This document shows, in pieces, positions 35,583 to 47,382 of a stretch of 64,000 nt of DNA. Position 1 is the first letter of the stretch. Every line of letters starts with the position of its first letter. The position numbers and the translations under genes were made by a program. Origin of the DNA: Lasiosphaeria ovina (lineage: Eukaryota; Ascomycota; Sordariomycetes; Sordariales; Lasiosphaeriaceae); NCBI GenBank assembly GCA_033439765.1, contig JAULSN010000001.1, positions 6,138,001 through 6,202,000 of the forward strand, read 5' to 3'. Under the pieces are notes generated by a model, which saw only the letters and a list, made by a program, of their open reading frames with translations, searched no databases and was not told the origin of the DNA.

Positions 35583-35854
35583 CGGAACATGGGGCCAAAA
35601 GTAAGTGACATTTCTTTGTACCTGCCTTACGTAAGGACAGTACCACCAAAATTTCCACCCATTGATACTGTATAAGCACGTCGCTAAAAAAAAAACACAG
35701 GCGCTAGGGACAAGGCCACTAGCGTATAGGGACTAAAGCGCTAGAATCCAGCAGCAAGCCCCTAAAGTTGTAGCGAAAAGGCAGTGCTTTGAACACTGTC
35801 CTTACGTAAGGCAGGTCCAGGGAAAGTGTCATTTACTTTTGGCCCCATGTTCCG
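35583..35854. mobile_element. 272-bp MITE-like element with long terminal inverted repeats, TA-flanked
   Basis: The left end begins CGGAACATGGGGCCAAAAGT (35583 on) and the right end is its inverse, ACTTTTGGCCCCATGTTCCG (ending 35854). The repeats extend about 60 bases inward with a few mismatches, closing with CCTTACGTAAGGACAG on the left and its mirror, CTGTCCTTACGTAAGG, on the right; the CCTTACGTAAGG core is itself palindromic. Both outer ends abut TA (35581-35582 and 35855-35856), matching the TA target-site duplication of Tc1/mariner-type elements. The interior has no open frame of any length and contains a run of A and further small inverted pieces, so it cannot encode a transposase. It would depend on one elsewhere. 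No second copy was noticed in this window. Confidence 0.8.
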
Positions 35855-35856
35855 TA

Positions 35857-38800
35857 AATCAATGGAGGATGGCTTTTGAGGTCAAGATTCAAGAACCGGT
35901 AAGTAGCGGGGAAGTGGGGAATGGTAGGTAACATTGGAGGTACAAGGGGCTCATGGCGAGCCGGAGGAGCTTCTCCGGCGTCCCTCTCTTCTTGGGATTG
36001 TCAGGCCTATTAAAGCCTAGGCTACTGTCAGGGATTGGTTTGAGCGGAGCCACAGACTAAGGTTTTCGCAAGGGCAAAATGTCATCATTGTGGTTTTTGA
36101 AACTGTGACCCTGCAGCACCCCCAGTCGGACCCTGGACAAATCCTGAGCAGGCTCGAAAAGCAGGGCTCTGTGGTACTTATCGGTACAACACTTGTGTCT
36201 CGCAGGGAAAAAAAGGGCCCTGTGGCTGTGTGGTCCCCTAATCGCCCAGGCTCCGCGCTGTTGGAAGCGGACTGGGGTCTCCACAGGTGGGCCTTCCCGC
36301 TTTTCCCTTGATGGGGCCGTTCGATCCCATCCCAAAAATCCGATCGGTCGCCAGAATGAACAAGGTCATGTTCACTCCAAAGCTCGACTTTCCGATGCCT
36401 TTCGTCATTTTATGCCGGGTGTCCTTGGCTGAAGGGTTCCATTCTTCTTTCCAATAGGAAGTCCAAGCCCACCAACACGTTTTTGGGGGTTCTTGCACAG
36501 GGAATAGCTGCAAGGCATGGCGTGTTTTCCAACCTGCAATGCACCAAGGCCGAGCGGGCCGGAAACGGGATTGAGGAAGCCGTCCTTGAAGAACCCCGCC
36601 GTCTCTATTTAGCTCGAAGCCGGAGGGTATGAAAGCGGCTTGGGATTTGCTGCCGGAGCAATTGACCCTAGATTTACTAGAACTTGTCACTCGCTGCCAA
36701 CTTCCATACCGAAAGCTACCCTACCCCATAAGGGTTTCGTTCCGCCCTGAAGCAGCGGTCGGTACTTGGAGAACTACGGAGTAAACGGTATTGATATTTC
36801 CTTCCATACGCGGAGTACTGAGTTCGTACCTTGGTTCTGTTGGGGTGAAGTTACCCTAGATATGCTACGACATAAGACCTTATATACACTATATCTATGA
36901 TTACCTATTTAAGTCTTCTAATATGATGACGAAGGTTCGGTCGCGCAAATGCGTCAGGATAGAGTTTGTTGAAGAGGGGTTCGTTTCAGAACCAAGCTTG
37001 GGTAAGGTAGGGCGCTGGTGGATTTGCACAGGCGGTTGTGCTCGCGTGAGTCTTTTGTTGAATATGCTTCTGGGAGTCAAACGGCGCAGGAAGGAGCGAT
37101 GTCGCGTGTTCCATACAGTAGGTATGTCCCATCCACGCCGTCCAGCAGAATAACACAGCCGCAAAGGTTTGCAAAGTGAAGCTTGTCACGACGGAATGTT
37201 GTCCCAAGACCCTGGACCACGAAAATAGGCCGAGTCCCTAGAAACGGCCTTAGCGAATGCTGTGTACTGTGCACTACGCGTGCATTGCGTACATACCAAC
37301 CCGCTCGAGTTCCAATGAGGCTCTCGCAGCGATTTTGCACAAAGGAAACCGATACCCCTAACTCTACACTACATACCGCCCTCGTTCCCCACTTATCCAA
37401 GGTCCGCGAAACCCGACGATCATCAGGCCTCCCGATTATTGGTTCGTCCAGCTCGGCTCTTGGACCTGGATCGAGATCTCTTCGAATCGGGAACTCTTTC
37501 CCCTCGAAGAGCTGTGCGACTTGAGCCGGCCATCCGATCCCCACGACGACGGCAAGTTCCTGTTGACGGAAATCCCGACAACCTGCGCTGTTCCCCCTGA
37601 GCCAATCAAAGTTTAGTCGAGGGTTGTTCCCTATCTCTAGCTCGAGATATACGAAGTCACACCTTCGTTGCCCTCTCTTGGATCGGTTTTCGGTGCAAGT
37701 GGCTGATCAGCGATCAGACTGCCTGACCTCTGGGCACTTGGGCCCGATCACCGATCACCGATCACAGCAGCGTCTCCCAGGTATCATAACGGGAAGTACA
37801 CTGTAATTGCTAGGGCAATCGTTCATCGTTACATAGCATAAAAAGACGCCGGAAATGACACTTTTTGAACCCTGAAACACTTGCACCCCACTGACAGCTT
37901 GGGAGCTCTCGTGTCTGGAAGAGCAATACCCCTGCCGCCACTGACGTCATTTTTCCATTTTGCTGTTTGTGTGTGCACGCGTTACTTTCCTTTTCCGTTT
38001 GTGCAGTGAGGGGAAGCGAAGGGGAAAGAGGGGGGGGTTAGAGCGCCGCACAGCTTGGGATCTGAAAGCTACCTTACCTACGTAGTGTTAGTGAAAATGC
38101 TCGAAACGGAAGATTAACGGATTATTAGATGAGGTCAACTAGCAGATGTGGGTGGAAGCTAGTAAAACGCCGCCAACGTTGAGCAAATCCCCGGCTGGAA
38201 GAGATTATAGAAAGACATATGACCCAATAGGATTCGGCGATGACCCCTATTTGAACCCATGCCAGATAGCGCTGCGTCCCTGATCTGCTGTGGCTTTCCG
38301 AGCTCACAATCAAGCTCGCGCCGGAGATCCCTCCACGAGAGCTGACCTGCCGCACCTCACCATGCTACACGGCACTATCATTCCGCGTATATACACTACC
38401 GTGCTGGTTGATTTTGCGCGAAACAGCGTCTGGCCGTGTAAGTGAGGTTCCGGAACGGCGCAGCTGCCATTGGGAGGAAACGGCCGCGGCCGCAGCTTGC
38501 GGCCGTGGAACATTTCGTCATCAGGGTACCCTTTTGCTGCCAAATCCCTGACAGCCCTAGAGACGTACCGCTTGGCCGGCGGACAGCCAGCATCGTTTCG
38601 TCCGGCTCCTGATGGTCTCTCCTCTTGGCGCGGGCCAACAAAAACTGCAGACAGGTTTCTAGACGGCCCTTACCTAAAGCTGGGCTAGCTCGGGCCCTTG
38701 GGGCCCTTAGCTGGGGTTAACTCGAGTAGGATAAAAAGAGGGCGCATCACTTTGGTGTAGTGTACTTGTGTACAACAGAACTTCCACTATTACGGCACCA

Positions 38801-39477
38801 GAGGCGGCAGGGTGGCATCTGGTGGAATGGATGGTGGTCGTCCACAACGGGCGGTACTTGGCCGATACTTGCCCTGCCAAGAACAAGGTTAGCACTAAGC
38901 AACGTCTCCACCAACAGGGATGGGTCGACTCTGTCGGAGTGAACCCGAGTCTGGCACCACCCCCCCCCCCCCTAGGTCGTTGTTCTCCGCGATCCCTGTC
39001 GACATCCACGCTCGCGGCTGGCGCTGGACTGGACCTGAGCCTGAGTTGCAACCTTGAGCTGCACCGCACAGCTCGACGGGAAAAAATGAGGATCCGTGGA
39101 TGATGGGGTTTCATGCAGTCCCAGTCCACTTTCCCATGTCGGGCTGGGAAGCTCATCCATATTCCCTTATTAACTCCCATCGGTCCCCTCCACGACCGCC
39201 CAGCCCAGGCCCCAATCCAATGCTCATGTTCACACCCTTCCTGGACCCCTCCTCCCCGCCTTCCCCCTGATCTTTCTTGGTCACACCGTCCGCACCAACA
39301 AAGCCCAGCTTTCATCGGATCGTCGACGCGGTTGGGCCTCTTCCTCCTCTCTGGGCCCCCCTTGATCTTCCTTTTCTCCCTTTCGCCTCTGGCCGGTTCC
39401 CTGGGCAGCTATTGTTGTGCCCTCACCCCCTTGTTTCGACGCTCGACGCCCCTAGTTCCCGGCCAACAACCGCGGTC
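35857..39477. other. gene-poor intergenic region, right of the element, ending in the C2H2 promoter
   Basis: About 3.6 kb. Between about 36.09 and 36.70 kb both strands have frames of 70-150 codons with mildly protein-like text (for example LGVLAQGIAARHG on plus, near 36480-36515), but no family is recognised and stops break them up. A cluster of GATCA repeats lies at 37705-37766. From about 39.1 kb the plus strand is strongly C/T-rich, as expected for a promoter and leader, and includes the poly-C run at 38960-38972. Confidence 0.4.
37705..37766. repeat. GATCA repeat cluster
   Basis: Contains CTGATCAGCGATCAG (two GATCA cores) and, further on, three tandem copies of CCGATCA. Seen directly. 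A binding site for a dimeric factor is possible but unproven. Confidence 0.5.
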
Positions 39478-40410
39478 ATGCACGCTCGCGATGCCTCTGG
39501 GCGTCGGGTCTCGCTCCTAAACGACGACGCAACTTCTCACAGCCGCCACCACCACTCCCAAAGGCAACAGCAACAGTACTCTTATGACAATGCTTATGAC
39601 AATGCCGCCGCCGCCCCTCCCTCATACTACGTCCCTGCACCTCGGAGCGCCTCGTCGTCACCGAACACGCCAGAACTACTCCGTTCAGATTCGTATGACT
39701 CCCAAATGAGCAATGAACCCATGTCACCCCTGACGCCTGCCTTCGACTACAGCCGGGGTTATACGGCTTCCATCACCCTGGCCGAACCCCGGTCCCAGTA
39801 CGAAGATTACATGGACCCTGCCCAGGCATACCAAGACTTGAAGCACCCCACCGTATACAACGACAGCCGAGCCGCCTCGTATGACGACGAGGCCGGCGCC
39901 AGCCCGGCCGCCGGTGACCGCTCGGGGAAACGATACCCCTGTCGTTATCGTGATAGCCACGGCTGTGAGAAGACGTTTACAACCTCGGGCCACGCATCAC
40001 GGCACTCCAAGATCCACACTGCTGAGAAAGCCGTCCCTTGCTCATTTCAAGGCTGCTCTAAGAAGTTCACGCGAGCCGACAACATGAAGCAGCACTTGGA
40101 AACACACTACAAGGACAAGTCTCGCACTTCGTCGTCCTCGTCCCGGCCGGCGCTGTCTCCGAGCGAGAGGAGATCCTCCTCGTCCGGAAAGTCATCAAGC
40201 CGCAGCAAAGCGGCCGCCCATGCTGCAGCAGCAGCGGCTGCTGCCGCCGCCACTCCCGGTACTCCCGGCACCCCTTTACCGTCTTCGGGGGGCGTATGGG
40301 ACTTGCGCGGACTTGACCTCCCTCTTCTCAGCCGGCCCACCGCCGGGCGTACTCCGAGCAGCGGACTCGATGCTCTTGCAATGGCTGTTGCCTGCCAGGA
40401 GGGTGCATAG
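39478..40410 (+). CDS. C2H2 zinc-finger transcription factor (Nrg1/MtfA-like finger pair)
   Basis: A single exon of 310 residues from the ATG at 39478 (CGGTCATGC). The same frame is open 67 codons further upstream, but that part is Pro/Leu-rich leader. Residues 1-150 are low-complexity: His, Gln, Tyr, Ala and Ser runs, with SPNTPELLRSDSYDSQMSN and a YEDYMDP patch. Two adjacent fingers lie at about 154-207: YPCRYRDSHGCEKTFTTSGH with HASRHSKIH, then VPCSFQGCSKKFTRADNMKQ with KQHLETH. Each has the C-x(4,5)-C ... H-x(3)-H spacing. The TTSGH...RH linker pattern resembles the fungal Nrg1 and MtfA repressors/regulators. The C-terminal part has Ser-rich and a poly-Ala run (AAAAAAAAAA), then TPGTPGTP. 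Target and role are not known. The 3' neighbour, acetate kinase, converges. Confidence 0.85.
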   Translation: MHARDASGRRVSLLNDDATSHSRHHHSQRQQQQYSYDNAYDNAAAAPPSYYVPAPRSASSSPNTPELLRSDSYDSQMSNEPMSPLTPAFDYSRGYTASITLAEPRSQYEDYMDPAQAYQDLKHPTVYNDSRAASYDDEAGASPAAGDRSGKRYPCRYRDSHGCEKTFTTSGHASRHSKIHTAEKAVPCSFQGCSKKFTRADNMKQHLETHYKDKSRTSSSSSRPALSPSERRSSSSGKSSSRSKAAAHAAAAAAAAAATPGTPGTPLPSSGGVWDLRGLDLPLLSRPTAGRTPSSGLDALAMAVACQEGA

Positions 40411-41846
40411 GAGGCCTAAACCGATGGACAGATTGTAAAGCATCTGTCGACTAGAAATCGGTCCACCTCCTGAAGCTTCAAGTGGATATTTTTTTACCTT
40501 GGTCTTTTGGCCAGTCAAGCATTCTTATGCCAACTCTCTCGAACTCCACCTTGAGAGGCAGTAATATTTGTTCATCTATGTTCATCTTCTCTTTTATTTA
40601 TTCCCTTTTTGTGGGTTACCAACGATATTTCGGCGCATTCCATATTCTTAGGAGGCCGGGAGGCTTTTCGTCGGGTTCCTATCCGTTTTTTGAAGACGAG
40701 GCGCATATACACGATCGGGGCGCCTTGCATGGGTTACACGGGCGCATTTGGCAAACTGAGCGGCATATATATGGACGGCGTTTTTGAAGGCAATGATTTA
40801 CCTATTACCATTTCATTTTGGTCTCCTTTGCGAAGGAGCTATGTCGTCTCTCATATTTGACGACAGGACATGTCTGCACGTCCCCCCTCTCCCCCCTCCC
40901 CCCTTTTTTTTTTCAGGTTCCTGCTCTTTTAGGTTCGGGGAGTTCTCATATATACACGATGGTTGAGAGCATATCTCTGGCAAACTGGGCATTTCTTGGG
41001 GGGTTTGGGCAGGTATCAGCCTGCGCATGGTTATATGTACGGCCTCTTGAGCCGGTTAGCTTTTGTTTCCTTCTTCTTTATAGTCTTTTTTTGTGAGGGA
41101 ACAGCTTTTCTTCAGATGGCTTTGGTTCTGGATCTATTTACGGCGGCGATCTCATCAAAGACTTATCTGGCCCGACCAAGGATCAATGCTACTGCTTACC
41201 GCATCGACGTTTGACACCAAATCCCAATGTGACTTGCTTGCTCATGCGCTGTGTGTCGAGGAAGCGCACGTTACAGGGAGGAAGCAGATATAGCAAGCAC
41301 ATAATAGACATGGCCCCTTTCACGCAAGTACCGTTGTAGGCCAACGGTTATCGGATGGAGACATTTCTTATCATTTGGACACAATATGAAACCACGGGCT
41401 TCGGGGTGCTACTCAATAAATAAAATAAAATAAGATAAACAATAAATCGAACTTATAGAAGTCGCTCCTAGAGTAGACAAAATAAACATATTCTGATTTC
41501 TATTTGTTTGTTTTATTCCGGGAGCGATTTCTAGTTTGATTAGATCTTTCACCAAAACGATATGGCGTGTACCCATCACCATGAGTTGATAAATGTTTTT
41601 CATTCTTGAAGTTTACTGGATGCTCTTCCTCGCCACCCCCCCTTCTCCTTTGCCTCTTCTTCGGAAAATACACATGCAGCCCACAGTAGCACATTTCAGA
41701 CATATAGGCGCTAGGTACACAGGTGAGGAGATAGCGTTGGTGGCTGAAGGTAGAGTTAGAAATGCGGGTCTTTAACGGAGGACGCCTAAGAAGAGAATCT
41801 ACAGGTCATTCCCAGTCATTACTCGGGTATTCATAACATCCATCAT
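40411..41846. other. convergent intergenic region
   Basis: Between the C2H2 gene and acetate kinase. It contains pyrimidine- and T-rich tracts (40.57-40.61, 40.87-40.92 kb) and an A/T-rich stretch at 41.41-41.55 kb. It should hold the two 3' UTRs. No gene or repeat is recognised. Confidence 0.5.
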
Positions 41847-43265
41847 TTACAACCAAAACTCCCTGTCCTCGGAGCAGCTTCTGGCCATTTCGAACTGCTC
41901 GTCGGTCGAGCACACGAGCACCCGCTGTCTCGCGCCGGCCTTGCCGATATCCTGAACGACCTTTTCCATCTCGGCCCCATTTGCCGTCTCGTCAATGTCA
42001 AAGCTCAGGCACGCGACCTGGTCGACGACGGCGCGGCGAAGTCGGTCACTTTTCTCGCCGATGCCGCCGGCGAATACGAGGGCGTCGACCTGTCCGTGCA
42101 GGGAGACATAGTATGACCCGATGAAGCCGCAGATGCGGTCGACAAAAAGGTCAAAGGCGAGTTTCATTTCCGGCTCGTCCGAGTTGGCGATGATGCCAAA
42201 GTTGGTGGTCCCTGTCAGGGCCTTCCATCCAGACTCTTTGTTGAGTATCTCTTCGGCCCGGGAAATGTGCAATTCCTTGGTCGACGAGGGCGAGAGTTTC
42301 CCTACATCGCTGGCGTAGTGGAAGACAAGACTAACAAGGAAAAGCAGACGCGCAAATGTCAGCAATAAATGGAGAGAATGGTCAAGCCAAAAGAAAGAAG
42401 ACTCGAGCACAGCCAAATCATGGCGAGAGACAACATGTCACGAGAACCGAGGGGGCGATGATAGGAAATGGGGGGGGGGGGGCTTGTCAATCACTGACCT
42501 CGGGTCGACACTCCCGCTCCTGGTCGCTCCGGGCAGACCGGCGAGTGGCGTGAGGCCCATACTCGTGTCCCAGCTCTTGCCGGCCTTGATGGCGCATGCG
42601 CTTGCGCCAGATCCGAGGTGCAGGGCAATCAAGTTGACCTTGTCGGGGTCCTTGCCCAGAAACTCGGCTGTCGACCGAGTGATGAAGGCATAGCTGATGC
42701 CGTGGAACCCATATTTGCGGAGGTGGTTTTTGCGGGCGATGTCGCGGTCAATGGGGTATGTGCGAATGTGCTCTGGAATCGAGGCGTGGAACTGGCTGTC
42801 GAAGCAGGCCACGTTGCGCGCGGTAGGCAGCTTGAGCAGACAAGCCTTGACGATGGCGAGACTGCTGGCGTTGTGCAGGGGCGCCAGGTCGTTGAGCTTC
42901 TCCAGGTGTTCATATGTCTCGTCCGAGATGAGCTGCGACTTGTCGTAGTCGCCGCCGTGGACGATTCGGTGGCAGACAAGATCAATTTCGTCCTCACTGC
43001 TGATCTGGGCCAGCTCGTGGTCGGCGACGAGCGTCGAGAGGAGCACGTCAAAGGCATCACGCTGGCTGTGTACCTTGGTGGAGAGCTCCTTGTCCTTGAA
43101 GACGGTTTTACCAGCCCGTACGTAGGTGAGAGTGGCAGGCGGAGCCGTTAGCCCGCTCACCGTGGCCTCGGCGATTTGGACTGGACGCTGGTCGATGTCT
43201 ACGCTGTAGACGGATATCTTCACCGACGAGGACCCCGCATTGATGGAGAGGATGATCTTCTTCAT
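41847..43265 (-). CDS. acetate kinase
   Basis: Two exons (43265-42499 and 42330-41847) with a 168-base intron give 416 residues, close to the usual 390-430. The enzyme converts acetyl phosphate and ADP to acetate and ATP, and the reverse. In fungi it is normally paired with a phosphoketolase that supplies acetyl phosphate; no such gene is in the window. Key motifs are present: the N-terminal ADP/metal loop NAGSSSVK (residues 7-14), HRIVHGG, the substrate-binding FDSQFHASIP, the catalytic-histidine block RKYGFHGISYAFI, the phosphate loop HLGSGASACAIKAGKSWDTS with MGLTPLAG, RSGSVDPS across the intron, and the C-terminal ASKHA block VFAGGIGEKSDRLRR. The intron holds a run of at least 12 G. Cytosolic by lack of any signal. 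Confidence 0.95.
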
Positions 43266-44224
43266 TGTACGTGTTGGTACGTATGTATAGTGTACGCGCG
43301 CGCGAGGGACGAAGGACGAGAATGGCTTGGAAGCGCAGAGGCTGGCAAATTGAAGCTAACTAGGTAGGTAGGCAGGCAGGCAGGAGGTATTGGCGATCGC
43401 AAGACTGGTCGTCTGTATGAAGCAACTGGGTATGATCAAGGGAGACTTGCAGAACGACAGTCAACAACATAGGTCGTCATTCATACCTCGAGCTGGCTGG
43501 CTTCTACGACGTGGATCCTGCGGAGGGGACGCCGGTCCAGGCCTCGGGAAGAGCCGCCAATGCTTCTAGTGTAAATTGTCAGATGAGTTGTCTGGATGGC
43601 GCTGTACAAGTGTACATATGAGGGACCGGGGCTTGTCCTTCTTCGAGGTAGCTGGCGGAGACAGAAGAACCAGGCTCGGCTCGGCCAAACTTTATCGGCC
43701 AGCTCGAGGGTGGTCTGACTGTTTTGAAACGTCCCATAGCTGCATACGGCGTCCGTCCCATCTTGCGCGCTGCCTGCGTTGGCTGACGGTTGGATAGATT
43801 TTAGTGGGGTGACGGGACCACCTGTTTGTGCCAAGCACCCCACCCATAGGTACCCGCCCTGTTCACGCCATCCCATCCCATCCATGCCGGGAATCCTATC
43901 CAATTGTCATATTTTTGGGTACTTCATCCGAACTGCCTGCCTTGTCTGCCGCGCCTGCCTTGGCCACAGCTCGGCTCCTGGGAAAAGGAGACAAACAAAG
44001 AAGGACATCATGGCCCGAGGTTACAGCGTAACTCGAGAACAGCTGGCTCCAGAAACAGTCATGTTCAGGCCGATTCATCATTGACAGTCTTCAACCGTCT
44101 TGCCCAAATCGTTTTCTCTTGGACGCCGGCTGCATTTTTGCTTAAACGGACAAATCCGATGTTTTTGAAGCCCCACAAGGCAGGCACTCTGAGTAAACCC
44201 CCGGGGCCATGCTGTTGTTTTGAT
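43266..44224. promoter_or_regulatory. upstream region of acetate kinase, 3' flank of the next gene
   Basis: Both neighbours are on the minus strand, so this holds the acetate kinase promoter and the 3' UTR of the gene at 44225-45747. It includes a GGTAGGTAGGCAGGCAGGCAGG microsatellite at about 43362-43386. No further gene is seen. Confidence 0.5.
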
Positions 44225-45747
44225 TCACGGGGTATCTTCGTCTGGACTCCTGGCATCGCTTGCCTCGGGTAGCGCAAAGTCTCCTACCCCGTTGACTTGG
44301 GCTGAGGCGAGTTCTGGTATCCCGTTTACCTGCGGCGATGGCAGCTCGACGAGGTTCATCGGGTATGGCACAGCAAATGCGCCATCAGAGTCGTGGGCGA
44401 TATTCCATTGGTCCATGAATCTTCGAAAGTCTACAATCCGTCAGCCCTTCTTCCCCTAAATAGCGCCGAAACCGAAGCGGCCCTCTCAACGACAGCAGCC
44501 TTCTTTCTATCTGGCGTGGATGGCAGATAGCTTACCCTCGCTCCCTGGCTGCATTTGGTTGTTTCTTGAAAACTGAATTGACAAGTAGCGGATATCCAGT
44601 ACGCTCTGGGATGCCGCTGTCGAAGATGAGCTAGCGCCCGTGAACGAGCTAACGAGTCGTGGTCGGAAAATGGACGAGGCCGAAAAGCGTCGGTCACGAT
44701 TCTGGCCCCCCTGGCTGCTGTTATCCGAGCCACTTCCTCTCCGGCCCCCGCGGGCGTCAAGCTGAAGACGGCGGTGCCTGTCGTCACGGCTGCGCGGGTC
44801 CCTCTCGAAGTCGTTGATTAGATACTCTCTCCAACGCCGCCGGTGGTTGGCATAGAATGTCAGGTAGTGGAAGGTCGAATGCCTGTCTCTCCAGAGTTTC
44901 ATCCTCTGGATCGTCCCCAGGCCCCTCACGCTTCCGTACGCGTCTGTTCTCCGATGGGTATCCGACCAGACCACATCGACGTCAAACCAGTCGACCAAGT
45001 CCCTTTGCCTGATGTCGCTCTGCAGCTGGATCGATCCTTCGACCGTGGTGAACTCGTACTTGACCTCGATGAACTCGTCATGCACCACGCCGTCTATTGT
45101 GGTGTATCGGACGCGATGGGGCTCTAGGAAGGTGAGATAGAGCTCCATCTCTCGGGGGTCCCCGAAGCGTCGGTGATTAGCATGCAGCGTATAAGGAAAG
45201 AGCTCGTCAGGGCTGTCAGACGGCACTAAGTTTGGACGTGGGCGTCAGCAACGGCAGCCAGGGCCAAGGGGAGGCGGCCTGCCGCACCGCCGGGACCGGG
45301 ATACAAATCGGGGCGGAACATACAGAAATGTTCCAGTACCTCGCCGGCGTAGGAGCATTGCCAGACGACTCGTCGGGGTTCGATGCCATTGCTGACAAGC
45401 TCCCAGGGGCCGAGATAGACTGTTGTTTCGTTCGGCGTGCGTTCATAGAGCTTTCTAGACAGCCGCAATGTCAGACCTGAGTTGTTGCGCGAGGGTCGGC
45501 AGTGAGACAAGGAATGGGCAGACGGGTGCCACTTTGGGTATTACATGGTGGCATGGAAACCGGGTGGACCAAGGTCGAGCGGCCCGAGGGGGGTTTGCGG
45601 GGCCGAGGACTCGACCGTCTGACCCGAGACGGCCGAGACTGGCGTAAAAGTTGAATTAACCGGGCTGCTGTGCTGCGTGTAGGATGGTGGTACACCTCGA
45701 AACGAGTTGAATGACGACGAGGAGCCAGAGCGTCCTGATGACGCCAT
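44225..45747 (-). CDS. protein of unknown function, four exons
   Basis: Exons 45747-45545, 45454-45324, 45225-44536 and 44430-44225 close in phase to 409 residues; introns are 90, 98 and 105 bases with GTAATA, GTATGT and GTAAGC donors. I do not recognise the family. Residues 1-68 are Ser/Pro-rich and disordered (SSGRSGSSSSFNSFRG). A folded-looking part runs from about 70 to 240: LYERTPNETTVYLGPWELVS, RRVVWQCSYAG, YLTFLEPHRVRYTTIDGVVH and FIEVKYEFTTVEGS. It is rich in aromatic residues and beta-strand patterns. After a Ser/Arg-rich linker the C-terminal exon reads FRRFMDQWNIAHD and ends acidic. No signal peptide or membrane segment is apparent. The splice at the end of exon 1 is the least certain: an alternative acceptor (CAG, 18 bases upstream) does not keep frame. 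Confidence 0.65.
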
Positions 45748-47382
45748 AATCTGCGGTCTGCGATAGGGGGGGACCCGGGGACCACACGAAGCTACTCCGC
45801 TTTTCGGGGAGTGGTGTCGAGGCTTACGTGCTGCAGTGGCATCGTCCCCAGGGGGGGTGGGCAAAAACGGAGTGGCAGTTTCTCTTTGGGAGACGAAGAA
45901 TCAGGAAAAGGGGCTCAAGCACGCACGACGTTGGAGAGGCTCGGTGATGAAGATAGGAAAGGCGGCTGTATGCTCACACCCTTAACAGCCCGCCAGCATC
46001 AAGGTATACAAGTGGTGTGTGTAGTAGCCGGTCCTCGCTGCCCTGTAGGCAGGAAGGCTATCTCGCAGGGCGTCCCAACTACGGAATACCGTATCCAGTT
46101 ATCACGATGGCGACAGCAACCATCCGTTCTTGGGATAATCGCGAAAAAAGAAGTCCAGGCTTGCAGACCCCACCTTTCATCGGGCTGGGAGCAGGCGGGC
46201 AGCGGGCAGGCAAATCTTGATGTCTGTCTTGGCAAGCGAGGCGGCCTTCTCCGTAAGCAGCGCGAGTTGTACCAAAGGAGCTAAATTCGGCAGCCCATCC
46301 GTCCAGCAGGCGGGCAGTCGTTGCAGTTCTGGCCCAATGAATCGAATCGGAATTGTACGGCTTACAGGCTGGCGAGCGAGCGAGCGAGGGGACGGACGGA
46401 GACTGGGAGTCTGGTAACTCTTGAGCGCACAGGTAGCCGGCCAAGCCTTCTAATTTGGTGATCTGGTGGGTGACTTTGGGGGTGATGTGGGAGGTGTCCA
46501 ATGTCCTGATGCTCAAACGTGCAGCTCTGCACTCGAGCACATGCACATGCGATATCGTTGGCAGCTGCGGCCTCGTTGCGGCACTATTCTGTCCATGGAA
46601 GACTCCAGTCCATGGGAAAGCGGAGACGGGGACAGGGGAGAGAGCAACCGGGGGTGCGGCAGCAGGCACGCTGCCAACATGGAGGTGCATTTCATTTCAC
46701 GCTGAGCACCATGGCCCAACGGACCGGGCCCGTGGCCTGCAATGGGCGCTGGGATTTGCACGATGAAGCATGCGGCTAAACTCGCGGGGTCTTGTCTTGC
46801 CTTTCCGCCGCACCGTTACGCCCAATGGCGGTTCGTGTCGGGTGATAAGAAGACGCTGCCCGCCCATGGGTGGTTACCTACCTACAAAGGCAAGGTCACG
46901 ATACGGAAGGTACTAGCTAACGTGGTTCAGGTAGCTGCTGCCTGAGCTACCTACCTGAGGTACGAATAAGGTAGGCATGGACGGAAACCCACCTGCCTTG
47001 GCTAGGTCCAAATGTCGTGAGCCCGGGTTGGACAACTCCCAGGGGCGGTTCATGGAATGTTCAGTGTCGATTGTCCACATAATAGGGTTTCTAGAACTCC
47101 TCGGGATCACGTCAACGTCAGCCTTTCCGGCTAGAAAGGAAACTGAACTTGGACAAGACTAAGACCCGGGCTACTGAACGCTTTTAGCGACCCTAACCCT
47201 TCCGAGCAGCGGGTTCTCCCGCGTGCCCAGCAGTGGACAGCCTCACCCAATGGATAATCGAAGGACAGAGCTTTGGCCAAGACCCGACAACGGTCCGGCC
47301 ATAGGAGGTTTAACTTTGGCCGAACAACGGTCTTTTGTTGCCTTTGTATCGACCGCCAGCCAGCTAGCCACCCGGTGCAGAA
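45748..47382. promoter_or_regulatory. divergent intergenic region
   Basis: Lies between the unknown gene on minus and the HTH gene on plus and holds both promoters. It includes the microsatellite GCGAGCGAGCGAGCGAGG at about 46371-46388 and TAGGTA-type motifs at 46.87-46.98 kb. Several frames are open but none is protein-like. Confidence 0.45.

Noticed and set aside
36238..36690. 150-codon minus-strand frame near the inverted-repeat element
   Set aside because: No family recognised and stops break it in neighbouring frames. Kept only as part of the intergenic description.
45365..45385. GGGTTCGATGCC resembling a tRNA B-box
   Set aside because: Stem positions do not pair, and the stretch is coding in exon 2 of the gene at 44225-45747.
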